A model generated the notes under the pieces. The model was not told where the DNA came from and ran no database searches. It saw nothing but the letters and a program-made list of their open reading frames with translations. From an uncultured Eubacteriales bacterium (GTDB lineage: Bacteria > Bacillota > Clostridia > Oscillospirales > Oscillospiraceae), in contig ONPN01000029.1 in assembly GCA_900319695.1 (NCBI GenBank), positions 1 through 53,595 on the forward strand: DNA of 53,595 nucleotides, read 5' to 3'. The position numbers were made by a program, and so were the translations under genes. Shown here piece by piece: positions 23,469 through 31,749 of the stretch. Each line of letters begins with the position of its first letter. The first letter of the stretch is position 1.

Positions 23469-24479
23469 GTGGTTTCCATGAAAGATATTGCCAAACGCTG
23501 CGGCGTCTCGACAGCCACCGTCAGCAAGGCTCTCAACGGTCAGCCCGACATCGGCGAGGAGACGAGAGAGCGCATCCTGCGCACGGCGGACGAGCTGGGC
23601 TACATGGCCAACGCCTCGGCCCGCGCGCTGAAGACGAAGCGCAGCTATGACATCGGCGTCCTCTTTGTCGACCCCATGCACGGCGGCCTCGCGCATGAGT
23701 TCTTCTCCACCATGCTCGACGGCATACGCCGCGAGGCCGAGAAGCACGGCTACGACATCACCTTCATCAACAGCTCTGTCGGCCAGCGCCAGACAAGCTT
23801 TCTGCAGCACTGCCGCTACCGGGGTCTGGACGGCGTGGTGATCGCTTCGGCGGACTACTTCGACCCCATGGTGGCGGAGCTGGTGCAGTCCGAGCTGCCC
23901 GTCGTCACCATCGACCATGTGTTCAACAACCGCATCTCCGTGGTCTCCGACAATCTGGTCGGGATGGACACGCTGGTGCGCTACGTTTTCAATAAGGGGC
24001 ACCGGAAACTTGCCCTGATCCACGGCGAGGTGACCAGCGTCACGCGAAACCGCCTGACGGGCTTTCACCGCGCATGCGAGGAGCTGGGTCTCACGGTTCC
24101 GGAAAAGTGGATGCGCCGCGGTGTGTTCCACGATCCCAAGGGCTGTTATCAGATCACAAAAGAGCTTCTGAGTCAGCCGGAAATCCCGACCTGCATTTTC
24201 TTTCCCGACGACTATTCCTATATCGGCGGCTACAACGCCATCACGGAGGCGGGGCTGCGCATTCCGGAGGACATCTCCGTCGTGGGCTACGACGGCATCC
24301 CGCTCTCCCGGATCATCAGTCCCGTGCTCACCACTTGGCGGCAGGACGCGGACGGGCTCGGCACCGTGGCGACGGCCCGGCTGATCGAGCAGATCGAGCA
24401 TCCGCGCACCGCGATCCTCGACCGCGTGATCGTGACAGGCCAGCTCCAGGAGGGCGGCTCGGTCAAACAGATCGATTGA
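23469..24479 (+). CDS. LacI family transcriptional regulator of the beta-glucoside locus
   Basis: This is a sugar-responsive repressor of 336 residues. The N-terminal DNA-binding part MKDIAKRCGVSTATVSKALNGQPDIGEETRERIL is a textbook LacI helix-turn-helix and hinge. It is followed by a periplasmic-binding-protein-like effector domain (YDIGVLFVDPMHGG..., SVVGYDGIPLSRIISPVLTTWRQD). A GTG start at 23469 is favoured by AAGGGG 10 bases upstream; an ATG at 23478 is the alternative. It is 13 bases from the GH3 gene, so it is cotranscribed. The two matching operators in the divergent gap indicate control of both GH94 and its own operon. Confidence 0.93.
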   Translation: MVSMKDIAKRCGVSTATVSKALNGQPDIGEETRERILRTADELGYMANASARALKTKRSYDIGVLFVDPMHGGLAHEFFSTMLDGIRREAEKHGYDITFINSSVGQRQTSFLQHCRYRGLDGVVIASADYFDPMVAELVQSELPVVTIDHVFNNRISVVSDNLVGMDTLVRYVFNKGHRKLALIHGEVTSVTRNRLTGFHRACEELGLTVPEKWMRRGVFHDPKGCYQITKELLSQPEIPTCIFFPDDYSYIGGYNAITEAGLRIPEDISVVGYDGIPLSRIISPVLTTWRQDADGLGTVATARLIEQIEHPRTAILDRVIVTGQLQEGGSVKQID

Positions 24480-24492
24480 AGGAGCGCATGTA

Positions 24493-26595
24493 ATGGACAG
24501 ACAAAAAGCAAGAGAACGGGCCGAAGCCCTTGTCGCGCAGATGACAGTGGAAGAGCGCGCCTCGCAGCTTCGCTTTGACGCCCCCGCGATCGAGCGGCTG
24601 GGTATTCCCGCCTACAACTGGTGGAACGAGGCCCTGCACGGTCTGGCCCGCGGCGGCACCGCGACGAGCTTTCCCCAGGCCATCGGCATGGCGGCCATGT
24701 TCGACGACGCGCTGCTCGGGAATATTGCGGAAGCCATCTCCACCGAGGCCCGCGCCAAATACAACGCCGTCTCCAAAGAGGGCGACCGGGACATCTATCA
24801 CGGCTTGAACATGTGGTCCCCGAACATCAACCTCTTCCGCGATCCCCGCTGGGGGCGCGGCCACGAGACCTACGGCGAGGACCCGTATCTGACCTCCCGC
24901 CTCGGCAAAGCCTTTGTGAAGGGCCTGCAGGGCGACGGCGAGACCCTGCGCGCGGCGGCCTGCGCCAAGCACTTTGCGGTGCACAGCGGGCCGGAATCCC
25001 AGCGCCACCACTTCAACGCCGTATCCAGCAAAAAGGATCTCGAAGAGACCTATCTGCCGGCCTTCAAGGCGCTGGTGACGGAGGCCGGGGTCGAGGCCGT
25101 GATGGGCGCCTACAACCGCACCAACGGCGAGCCCTGCTGCGCAAGCTCCATGCTGATGCAAAAGCTGCGCGGCGAGTGGGGCTTTGAGGGCCACTTCGTC
25201 TCGGACTGCTGGGCGATCAAGGACTTTCACGAAAACCACAAGGTCACCTCCGGACCGACCGAGTCCGTCACCAAGGCGCTGAAAGCGGGCTGCGATCTCA
25301 ACTGCGGCTGCACCTATCAGCACATCATGGCGGCCTTCGACGCGGGCATGATCACGGAGGAGGACATCACCCGCTGCTGTGTGCGCCTGTTCACGACGCG
25401 CTTTCTGCTGGGCATTCTCGGCGATGAGGGCAGCGAGTACGATTCGATCCCCTACGCCGTCATCGACTGTGACGAGCACCGCGCCCTCGCGCGGCAGGCC
25501 GCGCTGGAAGCCTGCGTGCTGCTCAAAAACGACGGCCTGCTCCCGCTGGACCCGGATAAGTGCGGGACGCTCGGCGTGATCGGCCCGAACGCGAACAGCC
25601 GCTCCGCCCTGATCGGCAACTACCACGGCACCGCCTCCCGCTATGTCACGGTGCTGGAGGGGGTTCAGGATCTCACCGCCGGCAGGTGCCGCGTGCTCTA
25701 CTCCGAGGGCTGCGCCCTGGGCAAGGACCGGGTCGAGCATCTGGCCCAGCCGGGTGACCGCCTCGCCGAGGCCGTCGCCGTCGCGAAGGCCAGCGACACG
25801 GTGCTTCTGGTTCTCGGCCTGGACGAAACCCTGGAGGGCGAAGAGGACGACAACGACACCCGTGAGCTCTGCGGCGACAAGGCCGACCTGCTGCTCCCCG
25901 AAAGCCAGCGCCTCCTGCTCGAGCGCGTACTCGCCGTCGGCAAGCCCACCGTTGTTATTCTGATGGCGGGCAGCTCCATCGACCTGAGCGCCGCACAGGA
26001 GAAGGCCGACGCGATCCTGCTGACCTGGTACCCCGGCGCGGGCGGCGGCCGTGAGGTCGCGGAGCTTCTCTTCGGCAAAGCCTCCCCCTCCGGCAAGCTC
26101 CCCGTCACGTTCTATTACAATACCGCGCTTGAGGAGATGCCCGCCTTCACGGATTATGCCATGCGGGGCCGCACCTACCGCTATTACGGGGGCGAACCCC
26201 TCTACCCCTTCGGCTACGGGCTGAGCTACGCGAGGTGTGAGGTTCTCGGTCTCGAGGCCGACCGTGAGGCCGCCTCCGTCCGCGTCCGCAATACCGGCGC
26301 GGTCGACACGGATGAAGTCGTCGAGCTCTATCTCCACGACGAGCGCTCGCCCCTCGCCCCGCCGAACCCCATCCTCTGCGGCTTTCAGCGCGTCCATCTC
26401 AAGGCCGGTGAGGAGGCTGCCGTCCGCGTCCCGATCAACTCGGACGCTTTCACCGTTGTGGACGACGACGGCAAGCGTATCCCCGGCAGCGGCAAATGGA
26501 CGCTGTACGCGGGCTTCGGCGCGCCGGACAAACGCACCGAGGAATTGACCGGCCGCAAAGCCGCGGCTGTCTCGCTTGAAGGCACTTCCGTCTGA
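24493..26595 (+). CDS. GH3 beta-glycosidase (beta-glucosidase or beta-xylosidase)
   Basis: This is an intracellular exo-glycosidase of 700 residues with no signal peptide. The GH3 N-terminal barrel shows NWWNEALHGLAR, DPRWGRGHETYGEDP, KHFAVHSGPE and the nucleophile Asp238 in GHFVSDCWAI. The (alpha/beta)6 sandwich (LLKNDGLLPLD, GPNANSRSALIGNYHG) and a fibronectin-III-like C-terminus (FGYGLSY... to YAGFG) follow. The NWWNEALHG start is frequent in both xylosidases and glucosidases. The GH94 neighbour favours beta-glucosides, but this cannot be settled by reading. Confidence 0.93.
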   Translation: MDRQKARERAEALVAQMTVEERASQLRFDAPAIERLGIPAYNWWNEALHGLARGGTATSFPQAIGMAAMFDDALLGNIAEAISTEARAKYNAVSKEGDRDIYHGLNMWSPNINLFRDPRWGRGHETYGEDPYLTSRLGKAFVKGLQGDGETLRAAACAKHFAVHSGPESQRHHFNAVSSKKDLEETYLPAFKALVTEAGVEAVMGAYNRTNGEPCCASSMLMQKLRGEWGFEGHFVSDCWAIKDFHENHKVTSGPTESVTKALKAGCDLNCGCTYQHIMAAFDAGMITEEDITRCCVRLFTTRFLLGILGDEGSEYDSIPYAVIDCDEHRALARQAALEACVLLKNDGLLPLDPDKCGTLGVIGPNANSRSALIGNYHGTASRYVTVLEGVQDLTAGRCRVLYSEGCALGKDRVEHLAQPGDRLAEAVAVAKASDTVLLVLGLDETLEGEEDDNDTRELCGDKADLLLPESQRLLLERVLAVGKPTVVILMAGSSIDLSAAQEKADAILLTWYPGAGGGREVAELLFGKASPSGKLPVTFYYNTALEEMPAFTDYAMRGRTYRYYGGEPLYPFGYGLSYARCEVLGLEADREAASVRVRNTGAVDTDEVVELYLHDERSPLAPPNPILCGFQRVHLKAGEEAAVRVPINSDAFTVVDDDGKRIPGSGKWTLYAGFGAPDKRTEELTGRKAAAVSLEGTSV

Positions 26596-26751
26596 TACTA
26601 TTTTTCAATAAAAAGTTGACACTTTTTTTGAAAAGATGCCACCTGCGGCGGCATACAGTTGCTGACGCAACTGACGTCTCATACGATTTTCAACGCGCCA
26701 TAAGGCGCTATAAAAAGTAGATGTTGTCTACTTTTTAATGAAAATCAGTAT
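26595..26751 (-). repeat. Dispersed structured element, family B copy 3 (reversed)
   Basis: Read on the minus strand it runs ATACT-GATTTTCA, then a hairpin on AAAAAGTAGA/TCTACTTTTT, TAGCGCCTTATGGCGCGT, TGAAAATC closing the first stem, TATGAGACGT, then CAGTTGCG/CGCAACTG-type and GATGCC/GGCATC hairpins, and TTCAA...TTGAA to AGTAT. The layout is the same as copies 1 and 2, with different stem sequences. Confidence 0.8.
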
Positions 26752-26854
26752 GAAGAGGTCCCCCCGGACAGCATCCGCTGTCCGCCGTTATCAAGGTGAT
26801 TAGCAGGGCTGCCTGCAACACATAAACCACTATTTTTTACAGGAGGAAAACACC

Positions 26855-28105
26855 ATGAAAAAAGCGTTGTCTCTTGTCCTCGCACTCTGCATGATCGTGG
26901 CGCTGTTCACCGTGGGCTCCACGGCGGCCTACGCCGACGACGACGTGACGCTGACCCTGTGGTCCATCGCCACCGAGAGCGACTCCAGCCACCAGGCCTT
27001 CATTGACGCGATTGCCGCCTTTGAGGCCGCACACCCCGGCGTTAAGATCGAGCATGTCACCACCGAAAACGAAGCGTACAAGACCAAGATCAAGGCCGCC
27101 ATGTCCTCCGGCGAGGGCCTGCCCGACATCTTCTTCACCTGGGGCATGGGCTTCCTTGGTGAGTTTGTCAATGCCGGCCGCGTCTACTGCGTCGACAACG
27201 AGTACGAGGCCTACAAGGACGAGCTCCCCGTGGCCATGACCGGCAACGTCCGCTACGACGGCAAGATGTACGGCGTGCCCTACACCATGTCCCTGATCAC
27301 CCTGTATGCCAACATGGACCTGCTGGCCGAGGCCGGTTATACCGAGATCCCCGCCACCTATGAGGACATGATGGCCTGCTGCGAGGCCCTCAAGGCCAAG
27401 GGCATCATCCCCTTCGGCGTTGCCGGCAAGGAGAAGTGGTGCCTGTCCGAGTATGTTGAGCCCCTGGTCATCAAGTCCGTCGGCGGCGACAAGCTGCGCG
27501 ACATGTACAACGGCGCCGCTTCCTGGAACGATCCCGGCGTGGTCAAGGCCATCGAGGCTTTCCAGGGCATGGTTGACAACGGCTACTTTGATCCCAGCGC
27601 CAACGCCCTCAGCAACGACGAGGTCAAGAACAACTTCATCGCCGGCAAGACCGCTTTCTATCAGAACGGCTCCTGGAACAACAAGGACATCGGCGAGAAG
27701 GCCAATTTCACCGTGAAGGCCGGCACCTTCCCCGTCCTTGACGATTCCATCCCCCTCTACTCCATGATCGGCGGCCCCAACAACACCCTGGCCGTCACCG
27801 AGAGCAGCGAGCACAAGGATCTGGCCGTCGCCGCGGCGTTTGAGCTGGCCCGCTTCATGTCCGACGCGGATTACAAGAGCGGCGCGAACCTGCCCTGCTG
27901 GGCCGCCGACCCCAACGCTGAGGTCAACGATCTGATCCAGGCCGCCGCGGACATGGCTTCCAAGGCTGAGAACATGGTGCTCTTCGGCGACAACTTCCTC
28001 AATGCCGACGCCGCGAACACCTACCTCGATTACATTGAGATGGCCTGGGCCGGCGACGTCACTCCCGAGGAGTACGTTGAGGGTCTGGACAGCGATCTCG
28101 GCTGA
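26855..28105 (+). CDS. ABC transporter sugar-binding protein (family 1, MalE-like)
   Basis: This is the extracellular receptor of a carbohydrate ABC importer, 416 residues. The signal peptide MKKALSLVLALCMIVALFTVG ends near AYADDD with no lipobox, which is unusual for a Gram-positive binding protein: anchoring is not evident. The family-1 pattern is clear: VTLTLWSIATESD, FEAAHPGVKIEHVTTEN, LPDIFFTWG, YGVPYTMSLITLYANMDLL. The ribosome site AGGAGG is 9 bases upstream. It opens a three-gene operon beside the GH3/GH94 locus, so a beta-linked oligosaccharide is the likely ligand. Confidence 0.92.
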   Translation: MKKALSLVLALCMIVALFTVGSTAAYADDDVTLTLWSIATESDSSHQAFIDAIAAFEAAHPGVKIEHVTTENEAYKTKIKAAMSSGEGLPDIFFTWGMGFLGEFVNAGRVYCVDNEYEAYKDELPVAMTGNVRYDGKMYGVPYTMSLITLYANMDLLAEAGYTEIPATYEDMMACCEALKAKGIIPFGVAGKEKWCLSEYVEPLVIKSVGGDKLRDMYNGAASWNDPGVVKAIEAFQGMVDNGYFDPSANALSNDEVKNNFIAGKTAFYQNGSWNNKDIGEKANFTVKAGTFPVLDDSIPLYSMIGGPNNTLAVTESSEHKDLAVAAAFELARFMSDADYKSGANLPCWAADPNAEVNDLIQAAADMASKAENMVLFGDNFLNADAANTYLDYIEMAWAGDVTPEEYVEGLDSDLG

Positions 28106-28147
28106 TCACAGCACTCCCGGTATTTTGCACTGATCCATAAGTTGAAC

Positions 28148-28177
28148 GGGGACGGTCCCCTGCACGGGGCCGTCCCC
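28148..28177 (+). terminator. Hairpin between binding protein and permease genes
   Basis: GGGGACGG (28148-28155) pairs with CCGTCCCC (28170-28177), and CCCC/GGGG stacks inside. There is no T tract, so it is more likely an mRNA-stabilising or partial-termination hairpin. Confidence 0.6.
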
Positions 28178-28213
28178 TTCCACACTATCCGCACCGTAAG
28201 GGAGTAACAGACC

Positions 28214-29092
28214 ATGAAAAAACCGCTTTCCTACAAGCTGAACATTTTCCTGTTCCTGCTGCCCGCGCTGCTGCTGTTCATCTGCGTGCTGATCGCCCCG
28301 ATCATCATGTCCTTCGTGTACAGCCTCACCAAGTGGAACGGATTTACCACCCCGGAATTTATCGGCTTCAAGAACTATGTGGAGCTTTTCACCAGCAAAT
28401 CCATCAACATCTTCAGAGCCCTGAAGAACGTCTTCCTTCTGGCTCTGCTCTCCTGCTGCATTCAGCTTCCCTTTGCGCTGTGGCTGGCTCTGCGCCTCTC
28501 CCGTCCGATCAAAGGGAAATCCGCGCTGCTGTCCATTTACTTTATGCCGGTTCTGATTTCCACGGTTGTTATCGGCCAGCTGTGGCTGAAAATCTACAAC
28601 CCGGATTACGGCGTGCTGAATGTCCTGCTCCGCTCCCTCGGTCTGGACAGTTGGACGCGCATCTGGCTGGGCGATAAGAAAACGGCGCTGGCCGCCGCCT
28701 TCGTCCCCGTCCTGTGGCAATATGTCGGCTATCATATGCTGCTCATGTATGCCGGTATCAAGGGCGTCCCCACCGATCTGATCGAGGCCGCCATGCTGGA
28801 CGGCGCGACCGATTCGCAGATCAGCCGCTATATCATCATCCCCTACATCCGTCCGATCCTCCGGGTCAGCGTCATCTTCGCCGTGACGGGCTCTCTCAAA
28901 TCCTTCGACCTGATCTACGTCCTCACCAACGGCGGCCCGAGCCACGCCACCGAGGTGCCGAGCACCCTGATGATCAGTATGCTGTTTCTGCGAAACCGCT
29001 ACGGCATGGGCTCCGCCATCGCCGTCATGCTGATCGTCCTCTGCTTTGTGTTCGCCCTGCTGATCAATATGCTGTTTAAGGAGGAAAAGTGA
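28214..29092 (+). CDS. ABC sugar transporter permease (MalF/UgpA type)
   Basis: This is the first membrane subunit (292 residues, six helices) of the importer. The start is the ATG after AAGGGAG. Helix 1 covers about residues 8-32. The EAA loop that docks the ATPase is DLIEAAMLDGATDSQISRYIIIPYIRP, at about residues 190-216. A gap of one base separates it from the next permease. Confidence 0.93.
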   Translation: MKKPLSYKLNIFLFLLPALLLFICVLIAPIIMSFVYSLTKWNGFTTPEFIGFKNYVELFTSKSINIFRALKNVFLLALLSCCIQLPFALWLALRLSRPIKGKSALLSIYFMPVLISTVVIGQLWLKIYNPDYGVLNVLLRSLGLDSWTRIWLGDKKTALAAAFVPVLWQYVGYHMLLMYAGIKGVPTDLIEAAMLDGATDSQISRYIIIPYIRPILRVSVIFAVTGSLKSFDLIYVLTNGGPSHATEVPSTLMISMLFLRNRYGMGSAIAVMLIVLCFVFALLINMLFKEEK

Positions 29093-29093
29093 G

Positions 29094-29939
29094 ATGTATA
29101 ATAACCTCTCCAACAAGCGCAGCCTGAACAAGACTGTTATATATATCATCCTGATCCTCTGGGCACTGATCAGTATTTTCCCCGTCTACTGGATGCTGAC
29201 CTTCTCCTTGAAAACAAACGCCGAAATCTTCGGTGAAAACGTGGCGGGTCTGCCCCGTGAATGGGTGTGGGAAAACTACAAAAGAGCGTTCAACACGGGC
29301 AATATGCCCCGCTACTTTATCAACAGCCTGATCGTCGCCATTTCGACCATCGTCATCACCTTGGCGGCCTCCGTCATGGCGACCTACGCGATCACCCGGC
29401 TCAAGTGGAAGGGCCGCAAGCGCATGAACAGCTTCTTCATGCTGGGCCTCACGATCCCGATCCACGCCTCCATCGTCCCTCTGTACACGACCCTCGCCAA
29501 GCTCAAGCTGCTGGACACGCTCTGGGCGCTGATCATTCCCTACTCCGCCTTCTCGCTGGCCATGGGTATTCTGGTCTGTACCGGCTTCATGGGCGATATC
29601 CCCTATGATCTGGACGAGGCCGCCATGCTGGACGGCTGCGGCACCTGGGGGATCTTCTTCCGCGTGATCGTGCCGCTGATGAGGCCCGCCGTGGCCACCG
29701 TCGGCATTTACACCTTCCTCCAGTGCTGGAACGAGCTGATGTTTGCCAACGTCTTCATCAACTCCGACAAATGGCGCACCCTGCCTGTGGGCGTGCAGTC
29801 CCTGTCCGGCCAGTATACGACGGACTGGGGGCCCATCGGCGCGGCTCTGTCCATCGCCACGATCCCGACGCTGATCTTCTACATCTTTATGAGCAAGAAG
29901 ATTCAGGACAGCTTTGTCGCCGGTGCGGTCAAGGGCTGA
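29094..29939 (+). CDS. ABC sugar transporter permease (MalG/UgpE type)
   Basis: This is the second membrane subunit, 281 residues. The EAA loop reads DLDEAAMLDGCGTWGIFFRVIVPLMRP (about residues 169-195), and the C-terminus ends KKIQDSFVAGAVKG, as is common in this family. GGAGG in the end of the preceding gene is its ribosome site. No ATPase gene follows; the operon ends at a family A repeat. The importer must borrow an MsmK-like ATPase coded elsewhere. Confidence 0.93.
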   Translation: MYNNLSNKRSLNKTVIYIILILWALISIFPVYWMLTFSLKTNAEIFGENVAGLPREWVWENYKRAFNTGNMPRYFINSLIVAISTIVITLAASVMATYAITRLKWKGRKRMNSFFMLGLTIPIHASIVPLYTTLAKLKLLDTLWALIIPYSAFSLAMGILVCTGFMGDIPYDLDEAAMLDGCGTWGIFFRVIVPLMRPAVATVGIYTFLQCWNELMFANVFINSDKWRTLPVGVQSLSGQYTTDWGPIGAALSIATIPTLIFYIFMSKKIQDSFVAGAVKG

Positions 29940-29945
29940 TCGTTC

Positions 29946-30090
29946 ATACTATCCCCTAATAGAAACAGCAAAATCTTTCCGGCAGAATTGGTGCCATACT
30001 GCGTTGCCTTCCTTGACCATATATCTCCATTATGCTCTGCGGAAGGCGCCTTGTCTGGCGCAAATTCTGCTCGGAAATCTAATTGCACTT
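29946..30090 (+). repeat. Dispersed structured element, family A copy 2, 3' end truncated
   Basis: It contains the invariant core CCATATATCTCCATTATGC (30017-30035) inside stem GCCTTCC/GGAAGGC, with middle stem GCAGAATT/AATTCTGC. The 5' outer arm starts CATACTATC; the matching 3' arm is missing, because the LCP gene begins to be coding there. The LCP stop codon at 30079-30081 lies inside the element. Confidence 0.8.
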
Positions 30091-31356
30091 CCAGCTCCCC
30101 GGCGCGGGCGGCGCTTCCTCCTCCGGCTCGATCGTCACTTCTTCGACCATCTCCTCCGGCTCCTCGGCGGGGGTCTCCTCCCGTCTGCCGAGGGAGAAGT
30201 AAGAGATGCCCTTGAGGGCCGTGGTGCAGCAGACCTCGCCCCCGCGCAGGTACACGAGGTCGAGCATGCCCTCGCTCACGGGCTGGGTGCCGGGGTTGAG
30301 GCAGTCGTTGACCATGTCGATCCAGTTGTAGAGGTCGAGGAAGGTATAGCTCAGATCGTGCACATAGGCGGGGGTGTTCGGCGCGGTGTAGAAGTGGACG
30401 TCCTCGCCCCGGCAGCGCAGGAACTGGCGGGCAAACCACGCCATGTTGGCGGCCGTCATATTGGTGTCCATGCTCTCGGCCAGGATCGCGGCGACCTCCG
30501 GGATGTTCGGGATGCTGCCGAGGCCGAGGAACTGGTTTGCGGCGGCCTTGAGGAAGTCGTGCTGCACCTTGATGCGGTCGAGATCGCCGTTGACGTAGCC
30601 GCTGCGGTAGCGGCAGAGCCACATGGCCTGCTCCCCGTTGAGAAGCTGAAAGCCCGGCCACAGGTCGATCACCGGCCCGTCCTCGTAGTACATGCGCTTC
30701 GGCACGTCGTACCAGATCCCGCCCAGGGCGTCCACCGCCCGCTCGAAGCCCTCGAGGGAAATGACCGCGTAGCAGTCTACATCAAAGCCGGTGAGCTTTT
30801 TGACGTGCCGCCGCAGGGCCTCGCTGCCGCTGGCCCCGCTGTAGACCGCCGTCCAGTATACGCCGTTGAGCTTGCGGATGGGTGTGTCGACGTTGATGAG
30901 CGTGTCACGCGGGATGCTGACAAAGTTTGCCGTGTGCCGCACGGTGTCGAGCTTTGCGACCATGATGGTGTCGGTGTTGCCGGTGCCGTCGTCGCTGCCC
31001 GCGAGCAGCAGGGTATAGACCCCGTCCTGCCGCTCGGTCTCAAAGGCCGTGCCCCGGTCCGGCGTAGGCGTCGGCGCGTCGGTGGGCGCCGCGCTCTCCT
31101 GCGTCTGGGCGATCTCCGTCAAAACGGGGTTGCCCGCCGCCAGCTCGGGCGGCTTTTCCCACAGGAAATACGCGCCCAGCGTCGCAGCGGCCAGCGCCGT
31201 GAGAGAGCTGCCGGCAATAATCAGCAGCCGCAGAAGACTTTCTTTCGACAGGTGCAGCCTGACAGCCGGCCGTAAAGGCAGCCTGATTCCCTTCATGCGC
31301 CGCAGCCAGGTCTCCCACAGCCGCCGCAGCCGGTCCAGCCATTTCTTTTTGTCCAT
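30079..31356 (-). CDS. LytR-CpsA-Psr (LCP) family protein
   Basis: LCP proteins transfer lipid-linked wall polymers onto peptidoglycan outside the membrane. The ATG at 31356 (AAAGGCGG upstream) gives 425 residues with a basic cytoplasmic tail of about 40, one membrane helix (RLLIIAGSSLTALAAATLGAYFLW) and a PT-rich linker. The catalytic domain shows LLLAGSDDGTGNTDTIMVAKLD, FVSIPRDTLI (the Arg/Asp pair that binds pyrophosphate) and CRYRSGYVNGDLDRIKVQHDFL. The acidic C-terminus (EETPAEEPEEMVEEVTIEPEEE) is unusual. The last residues and stop are coded by a repeat remnant. Confidence 0.9.
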   Translation of the reverse strand: MDKKKWLDRLRRLWETWLRRMKGIRLPLRPAVRLHLSKESLLRLLIIAGSSLTALAAATLGAYFLWEKPPELAAGNPVLTEIAQTQESAAPTDAPTPTPDRGTAFETERQDGVYTLLLAGSDDGTGNTDTIMVAKLDTVRHTANFVSIPRDTLINVDTPIRKLNGVYWTAVYSGASGSEALRRHVKKLTGFDVDCYAVISLEGFERAVDALGGIWYDVPKRMYYEDGPVIDLWPGFQLLNGEQAMWLCRYRSGYVNGDLDRIKVQHDFLKAAANQFLGLGSIPNIPEVAAILAESMDTNMTAANMAWFARQFLRCRGEDVHFYTAPNTPAYVHDLSYTFLDLYNWIDMVNDCLNPGTQPVSEGMLDLVYLRGGEVCCTTALKGISYFSLGRREETPAEEPEEMVEEVTIEPEEEAPPAPGSWKCN

Positions 31357-31434
31357 ATTTCCGCCTTTCCGCCCCGTCGGAGCGTTTTGGATTTCCTTTA
31401 TCGTCACTCGGGAGTATGGCCGCTTTTGCGCGGA

Positions 31435-31463
31435 ATCATACAGAGACGCTGAATAATTCACAA
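31435..31463 (-). promoter_or_regulatory. Promoter of LCP gene
   Basis: On the minus strand TTGTGA (31463-31458) and TATGAT (31440-31435) are 17 bases apart. Confidence 0.5.
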
Positions 31464-31532
31464 AAGAAATTTCGCCCTCCCGTTCTTTCCTGTTGCATTT
31501 TACCGAAATGGCCGGATGCTTCAAAAACGGCA

Positions 31533-31561
31533 TTGACTTTAGCACCAAAAAGTGCTAAAGT
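31533..31561 (+). promoter_or_regulatory. Promoter of the Tyr/Phe leader and importer operon
   Basis: TTGACT (31533-31538) and TAAAGT (31556-31561) have the ideal 17-base spacer. The transcript would start near 31568, just before the leader ribosome site AAAGGGAGAGG. Confidence 0.7.
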
Positions 31562-31562
31562 C
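31535..31562. promoter_or_regulatory. Perfect 11-bp palindrome covering the -35 to -10 region (candidate operator)
   Basis: GACTTTAGCAC (31535-31545) and GTGCTAAAGTC (31552-31562) are exact inverses around CAAAAA. A bound dimer here would block the polymerase, adding transcription-start control to the attenuator downstream. Confidence 0.6.
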
Positions 31563-31590
31563 TGCTTATCAACCAAAGGGAGAGGCTGTC

Positions 31591-31671
31591 ATGTCCGGAT
31601 TCCGATTTGCTTACGCAACCAGCTATTATTTCTATTATCGCCGTGATAATAGCGGTCTGCGCTGCAAGTGA
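31591..31671 (+). CDS. 26-residue leader peptide rich in Tyr and Phe
   Basis: This is a short frame with its own ribosome site (AAAGGGAG, 8-10 bases before the ATG). Eight of 26 residues are aromatic: Phe4, Phe6, Tyr8, Tyr12, Tyr13, Phe14, Tyr15 and Tyr16; there is no Trp. The five-codon run Tyr-Tyr-Phe-Tyr-Tyr (31624-31638) is the expected stall site when charged tRNA-Tyr or tRNA-Phe is short. Codons 22-24 (Gly-Leu-Arg) contain the antiterminator strand. The stop is at 31669-31671. It is too short to be found by usual gene callers. Confidence 0.8.
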   Translation: MSGFRFAYATSYYFYYRRDNSGLRCK

Positions 31672-31724
31672 TCGTCCCGACAGGACAGATGACGGGGCCC
31701 GTTCCCGATCAGCGCCGCGCAGAC
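31632..31724 (+). promoter_or_regulatory. Attenuator: pause hairpin and antiterminator
   Basis: CTATTATC (31632-31639) pairs with GATAATAG (31645-31652), a perfect 8-bp hairpin overlapping the last Tyr codons. GTCTGCGC (31655-31662), inside the leader codons, is the exact complement of GCGCAGAC (31717-31724), the 5' arm of the terminator. A ribosome stalled on the Tyr/Phe run would free 31655-31662 to pair and prevent termination; one that reaches the stop codon would cover it. Confidence 0.7.
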
Positions 31725-31743
31725 TGCCGTCTGGCGGCGTTTT
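31713..31743 (+). terminator. Attenuator terminator
   Basis: CGCCGC-G-CAGAC (31713-31724) pairs with GTCTGGCGGCG (31729-31739) over 11 bp with one bulged G and loop TGCC, followed by TTTT. Confidence 0.8.
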
Positions 31744-31749
31744 CACTTT

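Noticed and set aside
31591-31743. T-box riboswitch as the explanation for control of the amino-acid importer
   Set aside because: I find no T-box consensus (UGGNACCGCG-type bulge) or stem I architecture, whereas a leader peptide with ribosome site and aromatic codons is present.
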